Shown here piece after piece: positions 26,169 through 33,518 of a stretch of 64,000 nt of DNA. The DNA lies in contig JBBDQP010000110.1 of assembly GCA_040905965.1 (NCBI GenBank), forward strand, positions 1-64,000, in the 5' to 3' direction. Source of the stretch: DATHWB01 sp040905965 (lineage in GTDB: Bacteria; Actinomycetota; Acidimicrobiia; Spongiisociales; ZC4RG35). The notes below the pieces were generated by a model. It did no database searches. It worked only from the letters and a program-made list of their open reading frames with translations, and had not been told where the DNA came from. Made by a program: the position numbers and the translations under genes. Numbering within the stretch: the stretch's first letter is position 1; every line of letters starts with the position of its first letter.

Positions 26169-26492
26169 GTCCCCCCAGGAGCGAAGCGACGTTGGGGGGA
26201 CCGCCCGGGCGNNNNNNNNNNCCCTGATTTTTGCCCCCCCTCGGCCGCTGGCGGTTTGGGGGGACAGGCCGGGCTCTGCCCGGCCAGGGGGGCGGTCAGC
26301 TCTGTGAGCGCGTGGATCACTTCTCACGCGAGGTTGATTGACGGGTTTGGCGGCTGCGCGGACTTCCCCTCTCGGCCTCGCTGGCGCTCGGCTGTCTTCC
26401 CCCAGCACTACCTCGCGGAGCTTCGGTCCCGAGGGGGAGAGAGCGTGGATCACCTCTCGCGCCTGAATCACACTTCTGTCATTCGCGTCCGA
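26169..26492. repeat. GC-rich intergenic hairpin block
   Basis: This stretch holds no gene that I can support. It contains stacked inverted repeats: CCCCCCA...TGGGGGG (about 26171-26199), CCCCCCC...GGGGGG (about 26236-26264) and the perfect hairpin GGCCGGGC-TCT-GCCCGGCC (about 26267-26285). A further loose repeat pair, GCGTGGATCACTTCTCACGCG (one copy broken by a mismatch) and GCGTGGATCACCTCTCGCGC, lies about 130 bp apart (near 26310 and 26443). The block resembles dispersed palindromic repeat families. A 10-N gap interrupts it. Confidence 0.55.
26212..26221. other. 10-N assembly gap
   Basis: Ten undetermined bases inside the GC-rich hairpin block, as expected where strong palindromes impede sequencing or assembly. 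Confidence 0.9.
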
Positions 26493-26498
26493 TAGGGT
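26493..26498 (+). promoter_or_regulatory. Leaderless-type -10 element of the RecB-like nuclease
   Basis: TAGGGT followed by 7 nt and the ATG at 26506. Confidence 0.5.
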
Positions 26499-26505
26499 GC
26501 GGAGC

Positions 26506-27285
26506 ATGGAGTTGGAGAGGCTGTCGCCGAGTCGTGCGAGCGATTTCAAGACATGTCCGCAGTTGTTCAAGTTCCGCAGCATCGACAAGCTGCCGGAGCC
26601 GGTGACGACATATCAGGCTCGTGGCACGACTGCGCACCTCGCCCTTCAGCGGCTCTTCGACCTCGAAGCTGGGGAGCGCACCCCCGAGACGCTCTACGAC
26701 TTGTTCCGCCAGGCGTGGACCGAGGTCCGCTCCGATGAGGAGTACGCCGATCTGTTCGCTTCGGTCGAAGAAGAACGGGTTTGGGGTCTCGAGAGCTTGG
26801 CGCTGCTCGCCAACTACTTCTCTGTGGAGAATCCCGCCGAAGTGGAACCGGTCGACCGCGAGCTCGACATGATCGAAGATCTGGATGGCATCGTCATCCG
26901 CGGCATCCTGGACCGCATCGATCGCGACTCCGAAGGGCGCCTGATCATCACGGACTACAAGACCGGCAAGGCCCCGCCCGAGCGTTACGCGGTGCCGGCA
27001 TTTTTCGCACTGAAGATCTACGGACTGCTGATCCGTCGCCGGACCGGGGAGACTCCTCGGGAACTGAGGCTGATGTATCTGAACGGTCCGACCTTGTATC
27101 GACTCGAAGTCGACGACGCCCAGCTCGACGCGATGGACCGGCAGCTGCGAGCTCTCTGGTCGGCGATCGAGCGGGCCATGACGGAGGACAGGTTTCCGCC
27201 CCGGCCAGGACGACTGTGCAATTGGTGTTCGTTCCAGGACATCTGCCCGGCATTCCAAGAGGTGCCGGTCCAGGTTGCCAGCTGA
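26506..27285 (+). CDS. RecB/Cas4-like PD-(D/E)XK nuclease with Fe-S cysteines
   Basis: This protein (259 residues) is a stand-alone RecB-family exonuclease. The active-site lysine is in ITDYKTGK and the metal-binding Asp in GILDRID, the PD-(D/E)XK core. Cys17 (KTCPQLF) and the C-terminal Cys238, Cys241 and Cys247 (CNWCSFQDIC) are arranged as in Cas4 and AddB, where four cysteines bind a [4Fe-4S] cluster. The start at 26506 is supported by TAGGGT 7 nt upstream rather than the GTG at 26497. There is no CRISPR array or cas gene nearby. A DNA repair or end-processing role beside adnAB is plausible but unproven. Confidence 0.9.
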   Translation: MELERLSPSRASDFKTCPQLFKFRSIDKLPEPVTTYQARGTTAHLALQRLFDLEAGERTPETLYDLFRQAWTEVRSDEEYADLFASVEEERVWGLESLALLANYFSVENPAEVEPVDRELDMIEDLDGIVIRGILDRIDRDSEGRLIITDYKTGKAPPERYAVPAFFALKIYGLLIRRRTGETPRELRLMYLNGPTLYRLEVDDAQLDAMDRQLRALWSAIERAMTEDRFPPRPGRLCNWCSFQDICPAFQEVPVQVAS

Positions 27286-27355
27286 GGCGTTCTCGACAGA
27301 TGACTGAGGTCGCGAAACTTCTCTTCGGACCGCGAAAAGACATCGTCCGTTTGCC

Positions 27356-27384
27356 TTGACGTCGCCGAATCGAGTCCCTACCTT
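27356..27384 (+). promoter_or_regulatory. Promoter of the first candidate ncRNA
   Basis: TTGACG (27356-27361) and TACCTT (27379-27384) are separated by 17 bp, a good vegetative sigma-factor promoter. Start of transcription is expected near 27392. Confidence 0.6.
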
Positions 27385-27391
27385 TCCAATC

Positions 27392-27538
27392 ACTGCAGCA
27401 GGGGCGACCCCGCAGCAGGGACGGAGAGTCCGAGAGGGTTCTTCAGAAGCTGGGAGCAGACCGGCCTTCGGGTCGGAGTGCGAACGGCAGGGAACCCCGA
27501 GAGGGTTGAGGCTTCGGCCGATACTTTCTCGGGGTTTT
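27392..27538 (+). ncRNA. Candidate structured small RNA 1 (about 147 nt)
   Basis: No ORF fits here, but a promoter, several hairpins and a strong terminator bracket a short transcript. Visible stems are GGGG-CGA-CCCC (27401-27411, flanked by GCAGCA on both sides), GGAC-GGAGA-GTCC (27419-27431) and a UUCG-capped stem within GACCGGCCTTCGGGTC (27459-27474). It shares the blocks CTACCTTTCC, GGCCTTCGGGT, CCCCGAGAGGGT and CTCGGGGTTT with the larger RNA candidate that follows, so the two look like relatives. I cannot match it to tmRNA, RNase P, SRP or 6S RNA by eye. Confidence 0.55.
27493..27538 (+). terminator. Intrinsic terminator of ncRNA 1
   Basis: AACCCCGAGA (27493-27502) is fully complementary to TCTCGGGGTT (27527-27536). 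An inner GGC-TTCG-GCC stem sits in the loop and TTTT follows. Confidence 0.75.
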
Positions 27539-27645
27539 CCGCGTCTGGGACGGCTTTCTCGTCCGAGTCATCGAACACGCGAAATCCTGACGCGTCCCGC
27601 GAAAACTGTGGACGGATCCCGATCCCCAGGACGCCTCCGAGCGTC

Positions 27646-27651
27646 TACCTT
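27646..27651 (+). promoter_or_regulatory. Possible -10 element of the second candidate ncRNA
   Basis: TACCTT lies in the 10-mer CTACCTTTCC, identical to that at the first RNA and likewise preceded 3 nt earlier by CGAG. The -35 position (27623-27628, TCCCCA) is poor, so this promoter may be weak or activator dependent. Confidence 0.35.
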
Positions 27652-27658
27652 TCCGTTT

Positions 27659-28070
27659 GTCACCGAGAGATCGGCGACACGGCCCCGAAAGGGGCTGAGC
27701 GGGACGACGACGAACGTGGTCGACGTCACGCACCACAGATGGGCTGGAAACGGCGCATCTGGGTGGATCGGGCAACCGGTTCACCAGCCTCGTACGAGGT
27801 CGTGTCTGAAGCCTCCGCTTCGGTGGGGGTCGAGACACAAGACCTTTGCGGTCTGGTGAGAGTGAAAGGCCTTCGGGTTTCGAACTCTCCACCGGTCCAG
27901 CGGGTCTGGCGGACGGGCGATGCTTCGGTGTCGACCGGCTGCCACGTGAGGGTCCGAAAGGGCCTTCGCATGCCTCGGCTGCGGTCGGCTCGGAAACGGG
28001 TCGCTGCACCGAAGGCGAGAAGAGCCCCGAGAGGGTGGCGGCGCAAGCCAAGACTCCCTCGGGGTTTCTT
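27659..28070 (+). ncRNA. Candidate large structured RNA 2 (about 410 nt)
   Basis: This stretch has no supported ORF but is packed with hairpins closed by stable tetraloops: GCCCC-GAAA-GGGGC (27682-27695), CAGATG...CATCTG enclosing GCTG-GAAA-CGGC (27736-27761), CCTCGTACGAGG (27788-27799), GTGTCT...AGACAC (27802-27838), AGACC-TTTGC-GGTCT (27840-27854), GGTGAGAGT...ACTCTCCACC around a UUCG stem (27855-27893) and GGTCC-GAAA-GGGCC (27951-27964). It ends in a terminator closely related to that of RNA 1. Size resembles RNase P RNA, but I do not find its conserved cores, nor a tmRNA tag or acceptor. Confidence 0.55.
28025..28070 (+). terminator. Intrinsic terminator of ncRNA 2
   Basis: CCCCGAGAGGG (28025-28035) pairs with CTCCCTCGGGG (28054-28064) with one mismatch, an inner GGC-GCAA-GCC stem occupies the same place as the UUCG stem in the first terminator, and TTTCTT follows. 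Confidence 0.7.
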
Positions 28071-28125
28071 CTATTGGTGCCCCGGCGCGGTAGCGACGGA
28101 ACAGTGGTGCCGACCGTCGACCAAC

Positions 28126-28131
28126 TAGCGT
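28126..28131 (+). promoter_or_regulatory. Leaderless-type -10 element of the PH/SHOCT gene
   Basis: TAGCGT followed by 7 nt and the ATG at 28139. It shows that this gene has its own promoter separate from the upstream RNA candidate. Confidence 0.5.
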
Positions 28132-28138
28132 TTCGCCC

Positions 28139-28735
28139 ATGGCGTATCCACAGAGGTTGTTGAGTCCGGGGGAAGAGATCGTGAAGCAGTTTCGGCCGCA
28201 CTGGCAATTCGTCGTGCTGCCGGCGTTGTTTGCGCTGGTCCTTGTCGTGGTGATCGTGGTTGCGGCCGCGCAGATGGAGGGAGCCGCGCGGTGGCTGCTG
28301 ATCCTCGGTGCCGTCGCCCTCTGGGGCATCTTGAGCGTCAAGCGGGTGGCCGACTGGCTGACGACCCAATACGTGATCACGAACGAGCGTGTCATCTATC
28401 GGGCCGGGGTCTTCTCGCGGTCGGGAATCGAGATCCCGCTCGAAAGCGTCACGAACGTCGCCTTCAACCAGTCGCTGATCGAGCGGGTCATCCGTTCCGG
28501 CGACCTCGTCATCGAGTCGGCTGGTGAGACCGGGCAGAGTCGCTATGCGGATATCCCCGATCCGGAAGGCCTCCAGTCGTTGATCTATCAGCAACGGGAG
28601 GAGCGGACGGTTTCTCTGCGCCGTGGCGGATCATCGGTCTCCGAGGAGTTGTCGGGTCTCGCCGAACTTCGCGATCGAGGTGTGCTGTCCGAAGAGGAGT
28701 TCGAAGCCCAGAAGCGGCGGTTGCTCGAAGGGTGA
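28139..28735 (+). CDS. Bacterial PH domain and SHOCT domain membrane protein
   Basis: This 198-residue protein has two membrane segments (about 24-44 and 49-68), a bacterial PH domain (DUF304/YdbS-like, about 70-145, with YVITNERVIYRAGVFSR) and a C-terminal SHOCT helix pair (GLAELRDRGVLSEEEFEAQKRRLL in the last 30 residues). Such proteins sit in the cytoplasmic membrane; their biochemical role is largely unknown and SHOCT domains are oligomerisation modules. It starts a cluster ending with fabI that includes a small membrane protein. Confidence 0.85.
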   Translation: MAYPQRLLSPGEEIVKQFRPHWQFVVLPALFALVLVVVIVVAAAQMEGAARWLLILGAVALWGILSVKRVADWLTTQYVITNERVIYRAGVFSRSGIEIPLESVTNVAFNQSLIERVIRSGDLVIESAGETGQSRYADIPDPEGLQSLIYQQREERTVSLRRGGSSVSEELSGLAELRDRGVLSEEEFEAQKRRLLEG

Positions 28736-28808
28736 ACTTGGCTGGCCGGGGCCTTGTGCCTCGAACTTCGGAGGCGGCGTCGAGCGCCGTTCCGCGACAC
28801 TCGACCCG

Positions 28809-29270
28809 ATGAGAGCGGGTCCCGTGTCTACGATCTTCGACCAGATGCCGATCGTCGTTTTCGCCCAGACCCAAATGTCCCAGATCGAAATGTCGTTGCT
28901 TGTGTCAGTCCACCGCGACATCGGCTGGTACGTGGTCGGTCTTCTCGGAGTTCTCGGACTCTGGGGCGTCGCTCTTGCGATATTCAGGCGTCAGCCTGGG
29001 AGACCTTTCTGGATCGGTGCATCCGTCGGCTTCGTTGCGGGAATCGCCCAGGTTGCGTTGGGGCTGGTCGGATTTGCGGTCGAAGATCGTGACCCAGGCA
29101 ACCAGCACCTGTTCTACGGAGTGGTCCTGATGTTCACCTTTGCCTTCGTCTACATCTATCGCAGTCAGTTCGCCAAGCGGCCGGCACTGTCATACGGACT
29201 GCTGTTTCTTTTCTCGATGGGTCTCGGGATTCGCGGGATCATGACATTCGGCCAGAGTTTCGGAGCCTGA
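28809..29270 (+). CDS. Hypothetical four-helix membrane protein
   Basis: I do not recognise a family. From the ATG at 28809 it has 153 residues with four probable membrane helices at about 36-58, 70-93, 102-120 and 127-147. No ribosome binding site is clear and GTG or ATG codons slightly downstream (28822 out of frame, 28845 region in frame) leave the start uncertain. It lies 73 nt after the PH/SHOCT gene and 9 nt before fabI, so it is probably co-transcribed with fabI. Confidence 0.65.
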   Translation: MRAGPVSTIFDQMPIVVFAQTQMSQIEMSLLVSVHRDIGWYVVGLLGVLGLWGVALAIFRRQPGRPFWIGASVGFVAGIAQVALGLVGFAVEDRDPGNQHLFYGVVLMFTFAFVYIYRSQFAKRPALSYGLLFLFSMGLGIRGIMTFGQSFGA

Positions 29271-29279
29271 GGAGGCCTC

Positions 29280-30071
29280 ATGCTGTTGGAAGGGAAACGC
29301 CTCGTCATCACTGGTGTGCTGACAGATGACTCGATCGCCTGGCACACGGCCCGGATCGCCCAGGAGGAGGGCGCGGAGGTGGTGTGCACCGGCTTCGGTC
29401 GGGGTCTCCGTCTGACCGAACGTTCCGTCCAGCGTCTCCCCAAGCCGGCAGATGTGTTCGAACTCGACATCAACGACCCCGAACATGTCGACCGTTTCGT
29501 TGCATCGGTGTCGGCGAAGTGGGATCGGGTGGATGGTGCCCTGCACGCCATCGCCTTCGCCCCCGCCGATGCTCTCGGCGGCAACTTCCTGGCGACTCCT
29601 GCAGAGAGCGCGGCGACCGCGTTCATGACGTCGGCGTTCTCGTACAAGACGCTGGCCGTGGCACTGCGACCGCTGATGACAGACGGCGGCTCCCTCGTCA
29701 CGCTCGACTTCGACAACACCCAGGCATGGCCTGCCTACGACTGGATGGGAGTGGCGAAATCCGCTCTGCAGTCGGTCACCCGCTACCTGGCCAGGGATCT
29801 CGGTCCGGATCGGATCAGGGTGAATGCCGTGTCCGCCGGTCCGCTCGGCACGGTTGCAGCCAAATCGATTCCCGGATTCGATCGTTTCCGAGAGGTGTGG
29901 AACGAGCGTGCGCCGTTGCGCTGGGACGAGACAAATCCTGAGCCGGTGGCGCGGATGGCCTGTGTCCTCATGTCCGATTGGGCGCAGATGACGACGGGCG
30001 AGATCATCCATGTCGACGCCGGATTCCATGCTGTCGCCACTGGCAGCGGCGAGGTGACGCCACACGAGTGA
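29280..30071 (+). CDS. fabI: Enoyl-ACP reductase, InhA-like
   Basis: This 263-residue short-chain dehydrogenase carries out the last step of each fatty acid elongation cycle, reducing trans-2-enoyl-ACP with NADH. It resembles mycobacterial InhA: the N-terminal GVLTDDSIAWHTARIAQEEG is the FabI cofactor-binding region, and the catalytic pair is Tyr153 and Lys160 in YDWMGVAK, equivalent to InhA Tyr158 and Lys165. An AGGAGG-type ribosome binding site precedes the ATG. A fabG-type partner is not adjacent, unlike mycobacteria. Assignment as InhA-like rather than a generic SDR rests on these motifs. Confidence 0.93.
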   Translation: MLLEGKRLVITGVLTDDSIAWHTARIAQEEGAEVVCTGFGRGLRLTERSVQRLPKPADVFELDINDPEHVDRFVASVSAKWDRVDGALHAIAFAPADALGGNFLATPAESAATAFMTSAFSYKTLAVALRPLMTDGGSLVTLDFDNTQAWPAYDWMGVAKSALQSVTRYLARDLGPDRIRVNAVSAGPLGTVAAKSIPGFDRFREVWNERAPLRWDETNPEPVARMACVLMSDWAQMTTGEIIHVDAGFHAVATGSGEVTPHE

Positions 30072-30192
30072 GCTCCAGGGGTCCCACCGATGACCACTTG
30101 GCCGCCCATCCCTTCGACCGGTCGTCGGTGAGCGCCACTGTATTGTCGGTCACCGTTCGGAACGGGTTGAGCAACAGAGTGGCGGACTCGCA

Positions 30193-30930
30193 ATGGCGCT
30201 GAAGTCGGTGGCGGACGGGGTCTTCGCCGAAACACATGGCTCCTGGCCTCCCCGCGTCGTCGCCTTGCACGGTTGGGGGAGGCGCGGTGCAGATTTCGCG
30301 GCCGTTCTCGACGGACTCGATGCGATCGCGGTGGACCTTCCCGGATTCGGCGCGTCACCGGCTCCCGCTTCTTCGACTGGTGCCAGGGGCTATGCCGAAA
30401 TCCTCGAGGATCTGGTCCGCGGTCTGCCCGAACCTCCTGTCCTCGTTGGGCACTCATTCGGTGGACGGGTGGCGGTGTGCCTCGCAGCGTCAGTCCCGCT
30501 GAAAGGAATCGTCCTGACCGGCGTTCCCCTGGTCCGGTCTGGAATTTCCCGTCGTCCCGCCCTTGCATTCCGTGCGCTGCGGTGGGCGAATCGGCGAGGT
30601 CTGGTCTCTGACGATCGGATGGAGCGGGAGAGGCGCAGACGCGGATCGGATGACTACCGGGCAGCAACCGGCGTCATGCGCCAAGTTCTCGTGACGGCGG
30701 TGAATGAGTCCTACGAGACCGAGTTGGCCCAGATCTCCGCTCCGGTGACGCTGGTGTGGGGCGCCGCAGACACCGAGGTCGATGCAGACGTGGCGAGGGC
30801 CGCAAGGGCGATCCTCGACGGACGAGGAGTCCCGGTTGAACTTGTCGTCCTCGATGACGTGGGACACCTCGTCCCCACGCAGACTCCGTCCGACCTCCGA
30901 CGCGCCATCGACGCCATGCTCGACCGATGA
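30193..30930 (+). CDS. Alpha/beta fold hydrolase
   Basis: This 245-residue cytosolic protein is an alpha/beta hydrolase. The oxyanion-hole segment VALHGWGR is at 23-30, the nucleophile Ser88 is in GHSFGG, the acid is probably in WGAADTEV and the His in DDVGHLVP. Its stop overlaps the start of the MurF-like gene by 4 nt (ATGA), so it is translationally coupled to the peptidoglycan pair that follows; a role in envelope metabolism is possible but not shown. About 120 bp without a gene separate it from fabI. Confidence 0.85.
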   Translation: MALKSVADGVFAETHGSWPPRVVALHGWGRRGADFAAVLDGLDAIAVDLPGFGASPAPASSTGARGYAEILEDLVRGLPEPPVLVGHSFGGRVAVCLAASVPLKGIVLTGVPLVRSGISRRPALAFRALRWANRRGLVSDDRMERERRRRGSDDYRAATGVMRQVLVTAVNESYETELAQISAPVTLVWGAADTEVDADVARAARAILDGRGVPVELVVLDDVGHLVPTQTPSDLRRAIDAMLDR

Positions 30931-32435
30931 TCTGGGTTCTCGCTGCAGTGTCGGTTGGGTGTGCGATGCTGGCTGCCCTGCGGTGGCTGCGAGTCGCCCA
31001 GCGGGAGCACTACCTGGGTGGCGTGACGCGATTCGCCCGACTGTGGTGGACGGTGGACGGCAGGAACGTCTCTCTGCTGGCGCTCGGCATCCTCGGTGTG
31101 CTCTTGGCGTGGTTTGTGCCTCTTGTGGGTCTGATGACAGGGGTGGTGGGCGTGATCGGCCCGGTCGGTCTCGGACTCCGGGGGCGAACGTCGGATCTCG
31201 TCTGGACGAACCGCATGCGACGGCTGGCGGTGCTCGTCGGTCTGACTGCCGTCTCGATCGTCGTCGTCGGTGCCGTGACGGAACTGGCGTTGCTCGTGGT
31301 CGCGGTTCCGTTGGTGATACCGCTCCTGATCGATCTGTCTCTGAGCATCGTCGCCCCGTACGAACGCAGGCAAGGGAATCGCTGGGTCGAACAGGCGGCG
31401 GCAGCCCTCCAGCGGGTGGGTCCGACCGTCGTGGCGATCACCGGCTCTTACGGCAAGACCTCGACGAAGAACGTCATCGCTCACCTGCTCGGAGGTGTGC
31501 GGTCGGTGATGGCATCGCCTGCCAGTTTCAACAACCGGATGGGGCTCGCCCGGTCGATCAACGAACAACTCGCCGCCGGCACGGAGGTGTTTATCGCTGA
31601 GATGGGCACCTACGGGCCGGGGGAGATACGTGACCTCTGCCGGTGGATCACGCCCGATGTGGCGGTCATCACGGCCCTGGGCCCTGTGCACCTCGAGCGG
31701 ATGGGGACGATCGAGCGCATCGCACAGGCAAAGAGCGAGATCCTCGAGGATGCGCCGGTCGCAGTTGTCGCGATCGATCATCCCCTTCTGGCCGAGATCG
31801 CATCGAGAGAGTCGTCCCTCCGGCGTGTGATCACGGTGTCGGCAGAGAGCAACCCGGCTGACGTCACAGTCTCCGGTGAGGGAGCGGTGACCGTCCGCGG
31901 TGCGAATCTCGGCTCGTTTCCTGTCGACCGAGCGCATCCGGTGAACGTCGCCTGCGCCGTCGGCGTGTTTCTCGCGCTCGACCTGGATCCGACTCGGGTG
32001 GCGGATCGCCTGGGCGATCTTCCGGAGATACCTCACCGACGCACCGTGGGGAGGTCCGAACGCGGCTTCGACATCATCGACGACACCTTCAATGCCAATC
32101 CCGCCGGTGCCGCCGCCGCCCTCCGTCTCCTGGCCGGTCTGGGAGCGCCCGGCGGCCGGAAGGTGGTCGTCACACCAGGCATGGTCGAACTCGGGGGCGC
32201 CCAACAGGAAGCGAACAGAGAGTTCGGCGTGTCGGCCGGGGCCGTCGGGGTCACCGACTTCATCGTCGTCAACCGCACCAATCGGGACGCTCTCGTAGTC
32301 GGGGCGCGAGAAGCAGGCATCTCCTCGGTTATCGTCTTCGACACTCGCGATGAAGCCGTGCGCTGGGTACGAGACAATCTCGTCGAAGGCGACGCCATCC
32401 TCTACGAGAACGATCTCCCCGACCATTATCCGTGA
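30927..32435 (+). CDS. Membrane-anchored MurF-like Mur ligase
   Basis: The 502-residue protein has a roughly 145-residue N-terminal membrane part (helices at about 1-17, 47-70, 72-86, 100-118 and 120-143), then a Mur ligase with the ATP motif GSYGKTSTK (173-181), a central domain ending near DDTFNANPAG and a C-terminal domain with TPGMVELG and ENDLPDHYP. It lacks the usual soluble N-terminal UDP-MurNAc-peptide-binding domain of MurF, which the membrane part replaces. The ddl gene follows after 3 nt, which points to D-Ala-D-Ala addition, but the acceptor may differ from the soluble MurF substrate. Confidence 0.82.
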   Translation: MIWVLAAVSVGCAMLAALRWLRVAQREHYLGGVTRFARLWWTVDGRNVSLLALGILGVLLAWFVPLVGLMTGVVGVIGPVGLGLRGRTSDLVWTNRMRRLAVLVGLTAVSIVVVGAVTELALLVVAVPLVIPLLIDLSLSIVAPYERRQGNRWVEQAAAALQRVGPTVVAITGSYGKTSTKNVIAHLLGGVRSVMASPASFNNRMGLARSINEQLAAGTEVFIAEMGTYGPGEIRDLCRWITPDVAVITALGPVHLERMGTIERIAQAKSEILEDAPVAVVAIDHPLLAEIASRESSLRRVITVSAESNPADVTVSGEGAVTVRGANLGSFPVDRAHPVNVACAVGVFLALDLDPTRVADRLGDLPEIPHRRTVGRSERGFDIIDDTFNANPAGAAAALRLLAGLGAPGGRKVVVTPGMVELGGAQQEANREFGVSAGAVGVTDFIVVNRTNRDALVVGAREAGISSVIVFDTRDEAVRWVRDNLVEGDAILYENDLPDHYP

Positions 32436-32438
32436 TTC

Positions 32439-33497
32439 ATGCCCCTTCCCGCAGTGCTCTTCGGCGGTCCGTCGCCGGAACATGACATAAGCATCACCAC
32501 CGGTCTGATGGCCGTGCGCACCCTCGGGCGTTGTCACCCGATCTATTGGGACAAGACTGGCCGGTTCCATCTGGTCGAAGACAGCCTCGAACCGGCAGAC
32601 TTCGCCGACGGGGTCCCCCGCAAGGTGCGCGAACTGACGTTCGTCGCCGAGCCGGGGAGTGGGTTCCTCTCCAAGAAGAAGCCACTCGACATCTCGGTGA
32701 TCGTCCTGGCGACCCATGGGGGGCCGGGTGAGGATGGGACGCTGCAGGGCATGCTGGACTTGGCCGGGTATCGGTACTCCGGTCCGGGCCAGGCAGGTTC
32801 CGCCCTCGGCATGGACAAGTTGGCCTTCGGCGGCGCGGTCGAACGGCTCGGGCTCCCAACGCTTCCCCGGGTTCTGTTGAACTCGGTGCCTCCGCCGTTC
32901 GACGGCCCGTACATCCTCAAGCCACGATTCGGGGGTTCGTCGATCGGGATCGAAGTCGTCGACGACCACGCCACCGCCCTGGCGTTGGCGTCAGCCTCGC
33001 CCCATCATCTCGACGGAACCGTCGTCGAGCCGTTCTTGGATGGCGTTCGTGACCTGCAGGTGGCGGTCCGCTTCTACCCCTCGCCCCAGACCTCGATGAT
33101 CGAGGAGCCTGCCCAGGGTGCGGGCGGGGTCTACAGCTATACGCAGAAGTATCTCGCCTGGGACGAGTCGAGCGGGGTTTCGAATCCCAAGGCCGGTCTG
33201 TCCGTCGAACTCGACGGCGAGGTTCGGCGAATGGCGGAGATCGTCGCTCGGATGATCGGGATACGGGGAATCGCTCGCGTCGACTTCCTGGCCTCGGGCG
33301 ACGACGTGCGAGTCAACGAGATCAACACGATTCCGGGCTCGTTGTCCGGTTCGCTGTGGGCGCCGATTAGTCGCGAAGAGTTGCTTCGAGATGTCGTGAC
33401 CGAACTCGAGGCGACATCGGCCAGGCGCTATTCCACCCACGGGGCGGACGGGATGGCGTTGAGGAACGCCCGGTCAATCGCGAGCAAGCTCGGGTGA
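32439..33497 (+). CDS. ddl: D-alanine--D-alanine ligase
   Basis: This 352-residue ATP-grasp enzyme joins two D-alanines for peptidoglycan. Family motifs include LFGGPSPEHDISI (7-19), THGGPGEDGTLQGML (about 90-104), the ATP-grasp lysine region YILKPRFGGSS, and the C-terminal RVDFL...NEINTIPGS stretch with the metal-binding Glu and Asn. It starts 3 nt after the MurF-like ligase, its likely metabolic partner. Its 3' end forms half of a 14-bp inverted repeat that serves as a terminator. Confidence 0.94.
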   Translation: MPLPAVLFGGPSPEHDISITTGLMAVRTLGRCHPIYWDKTGRFHLVEDSLEPADFADGVPRKVRELTFVAEPGSGFLSKKKPLDISVIVLATHGGPGEDGTLQGMLDLAGYRYSGPGQAGSALGMDKLAFGGAVERLGLPTLPRVLLNSVPPPFDGPYILKPRFGGSSIGIEVVDDHATALALASASPHHLDGTVVEPFLDGVRDLQVAVRFYPSPQTSMIEEPAQGAGGVYSYTQKYLAWDESSGVSNPKAGLSVELDGEVRRMAEIVARMIGIRGIARVDFLASGDDVRVNEINTIPGSLSGSLWAPISREELLRDVVTELEATSARRYSTHGADGMALRNARSIASKLG

Positions 33498-33508
33498 CCG
33501 GGCGTTCC
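33463..33508. terminator. Bidirectional terminator between ddl and the Lrp-domain gene
   Basis: GGAACGCCCGGTCA (33463-33476) is perfectly complementary to TGACCGGGCGTTCC (33495-33508), with an inner GAGC-AA-GCTC stem. The left arm lies in the ddl coding sequence and the right arm begins with its TGA stop. It lies 10 nt past the stop of the converging gene. There is no T-run. Confidence 0.6.
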
Positions 33509-33518
33509 GACGATCAGC

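Noticed and set aside
26019..26588. Long minus-strand open frame crossing the repeat block and the 10-N gap
   Set aside because: It is composed of the G/C repeat units read through N, overlaps the nuclease start and shows no protein-like composition.
26506..27285. CRISPR-associated Cas4
   Set aside because: Cysteine and nuclease motifs fit Cas4-like proteins, but there is no array, cas1/cas2 or effector gene in the window; a stand-alone RecB-family exonuclease is more likely.
28025..28064. T-box element, because of AGGGTGG near the end of RNA 2
   Set aside because: The required TGGNACCGCG bulge is absent and the next gene is not aminoacyl-tRNA or amino-acid related.
27659..28070. RNase P RNA or tmRNA in the second structured segment
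   Set aside because: The size would fit, but I could not find the GAGGAAAGTCC-type core of RNase P RNA, nor an alanine acceptor stem or tag ending in ALAA for tmRNA.
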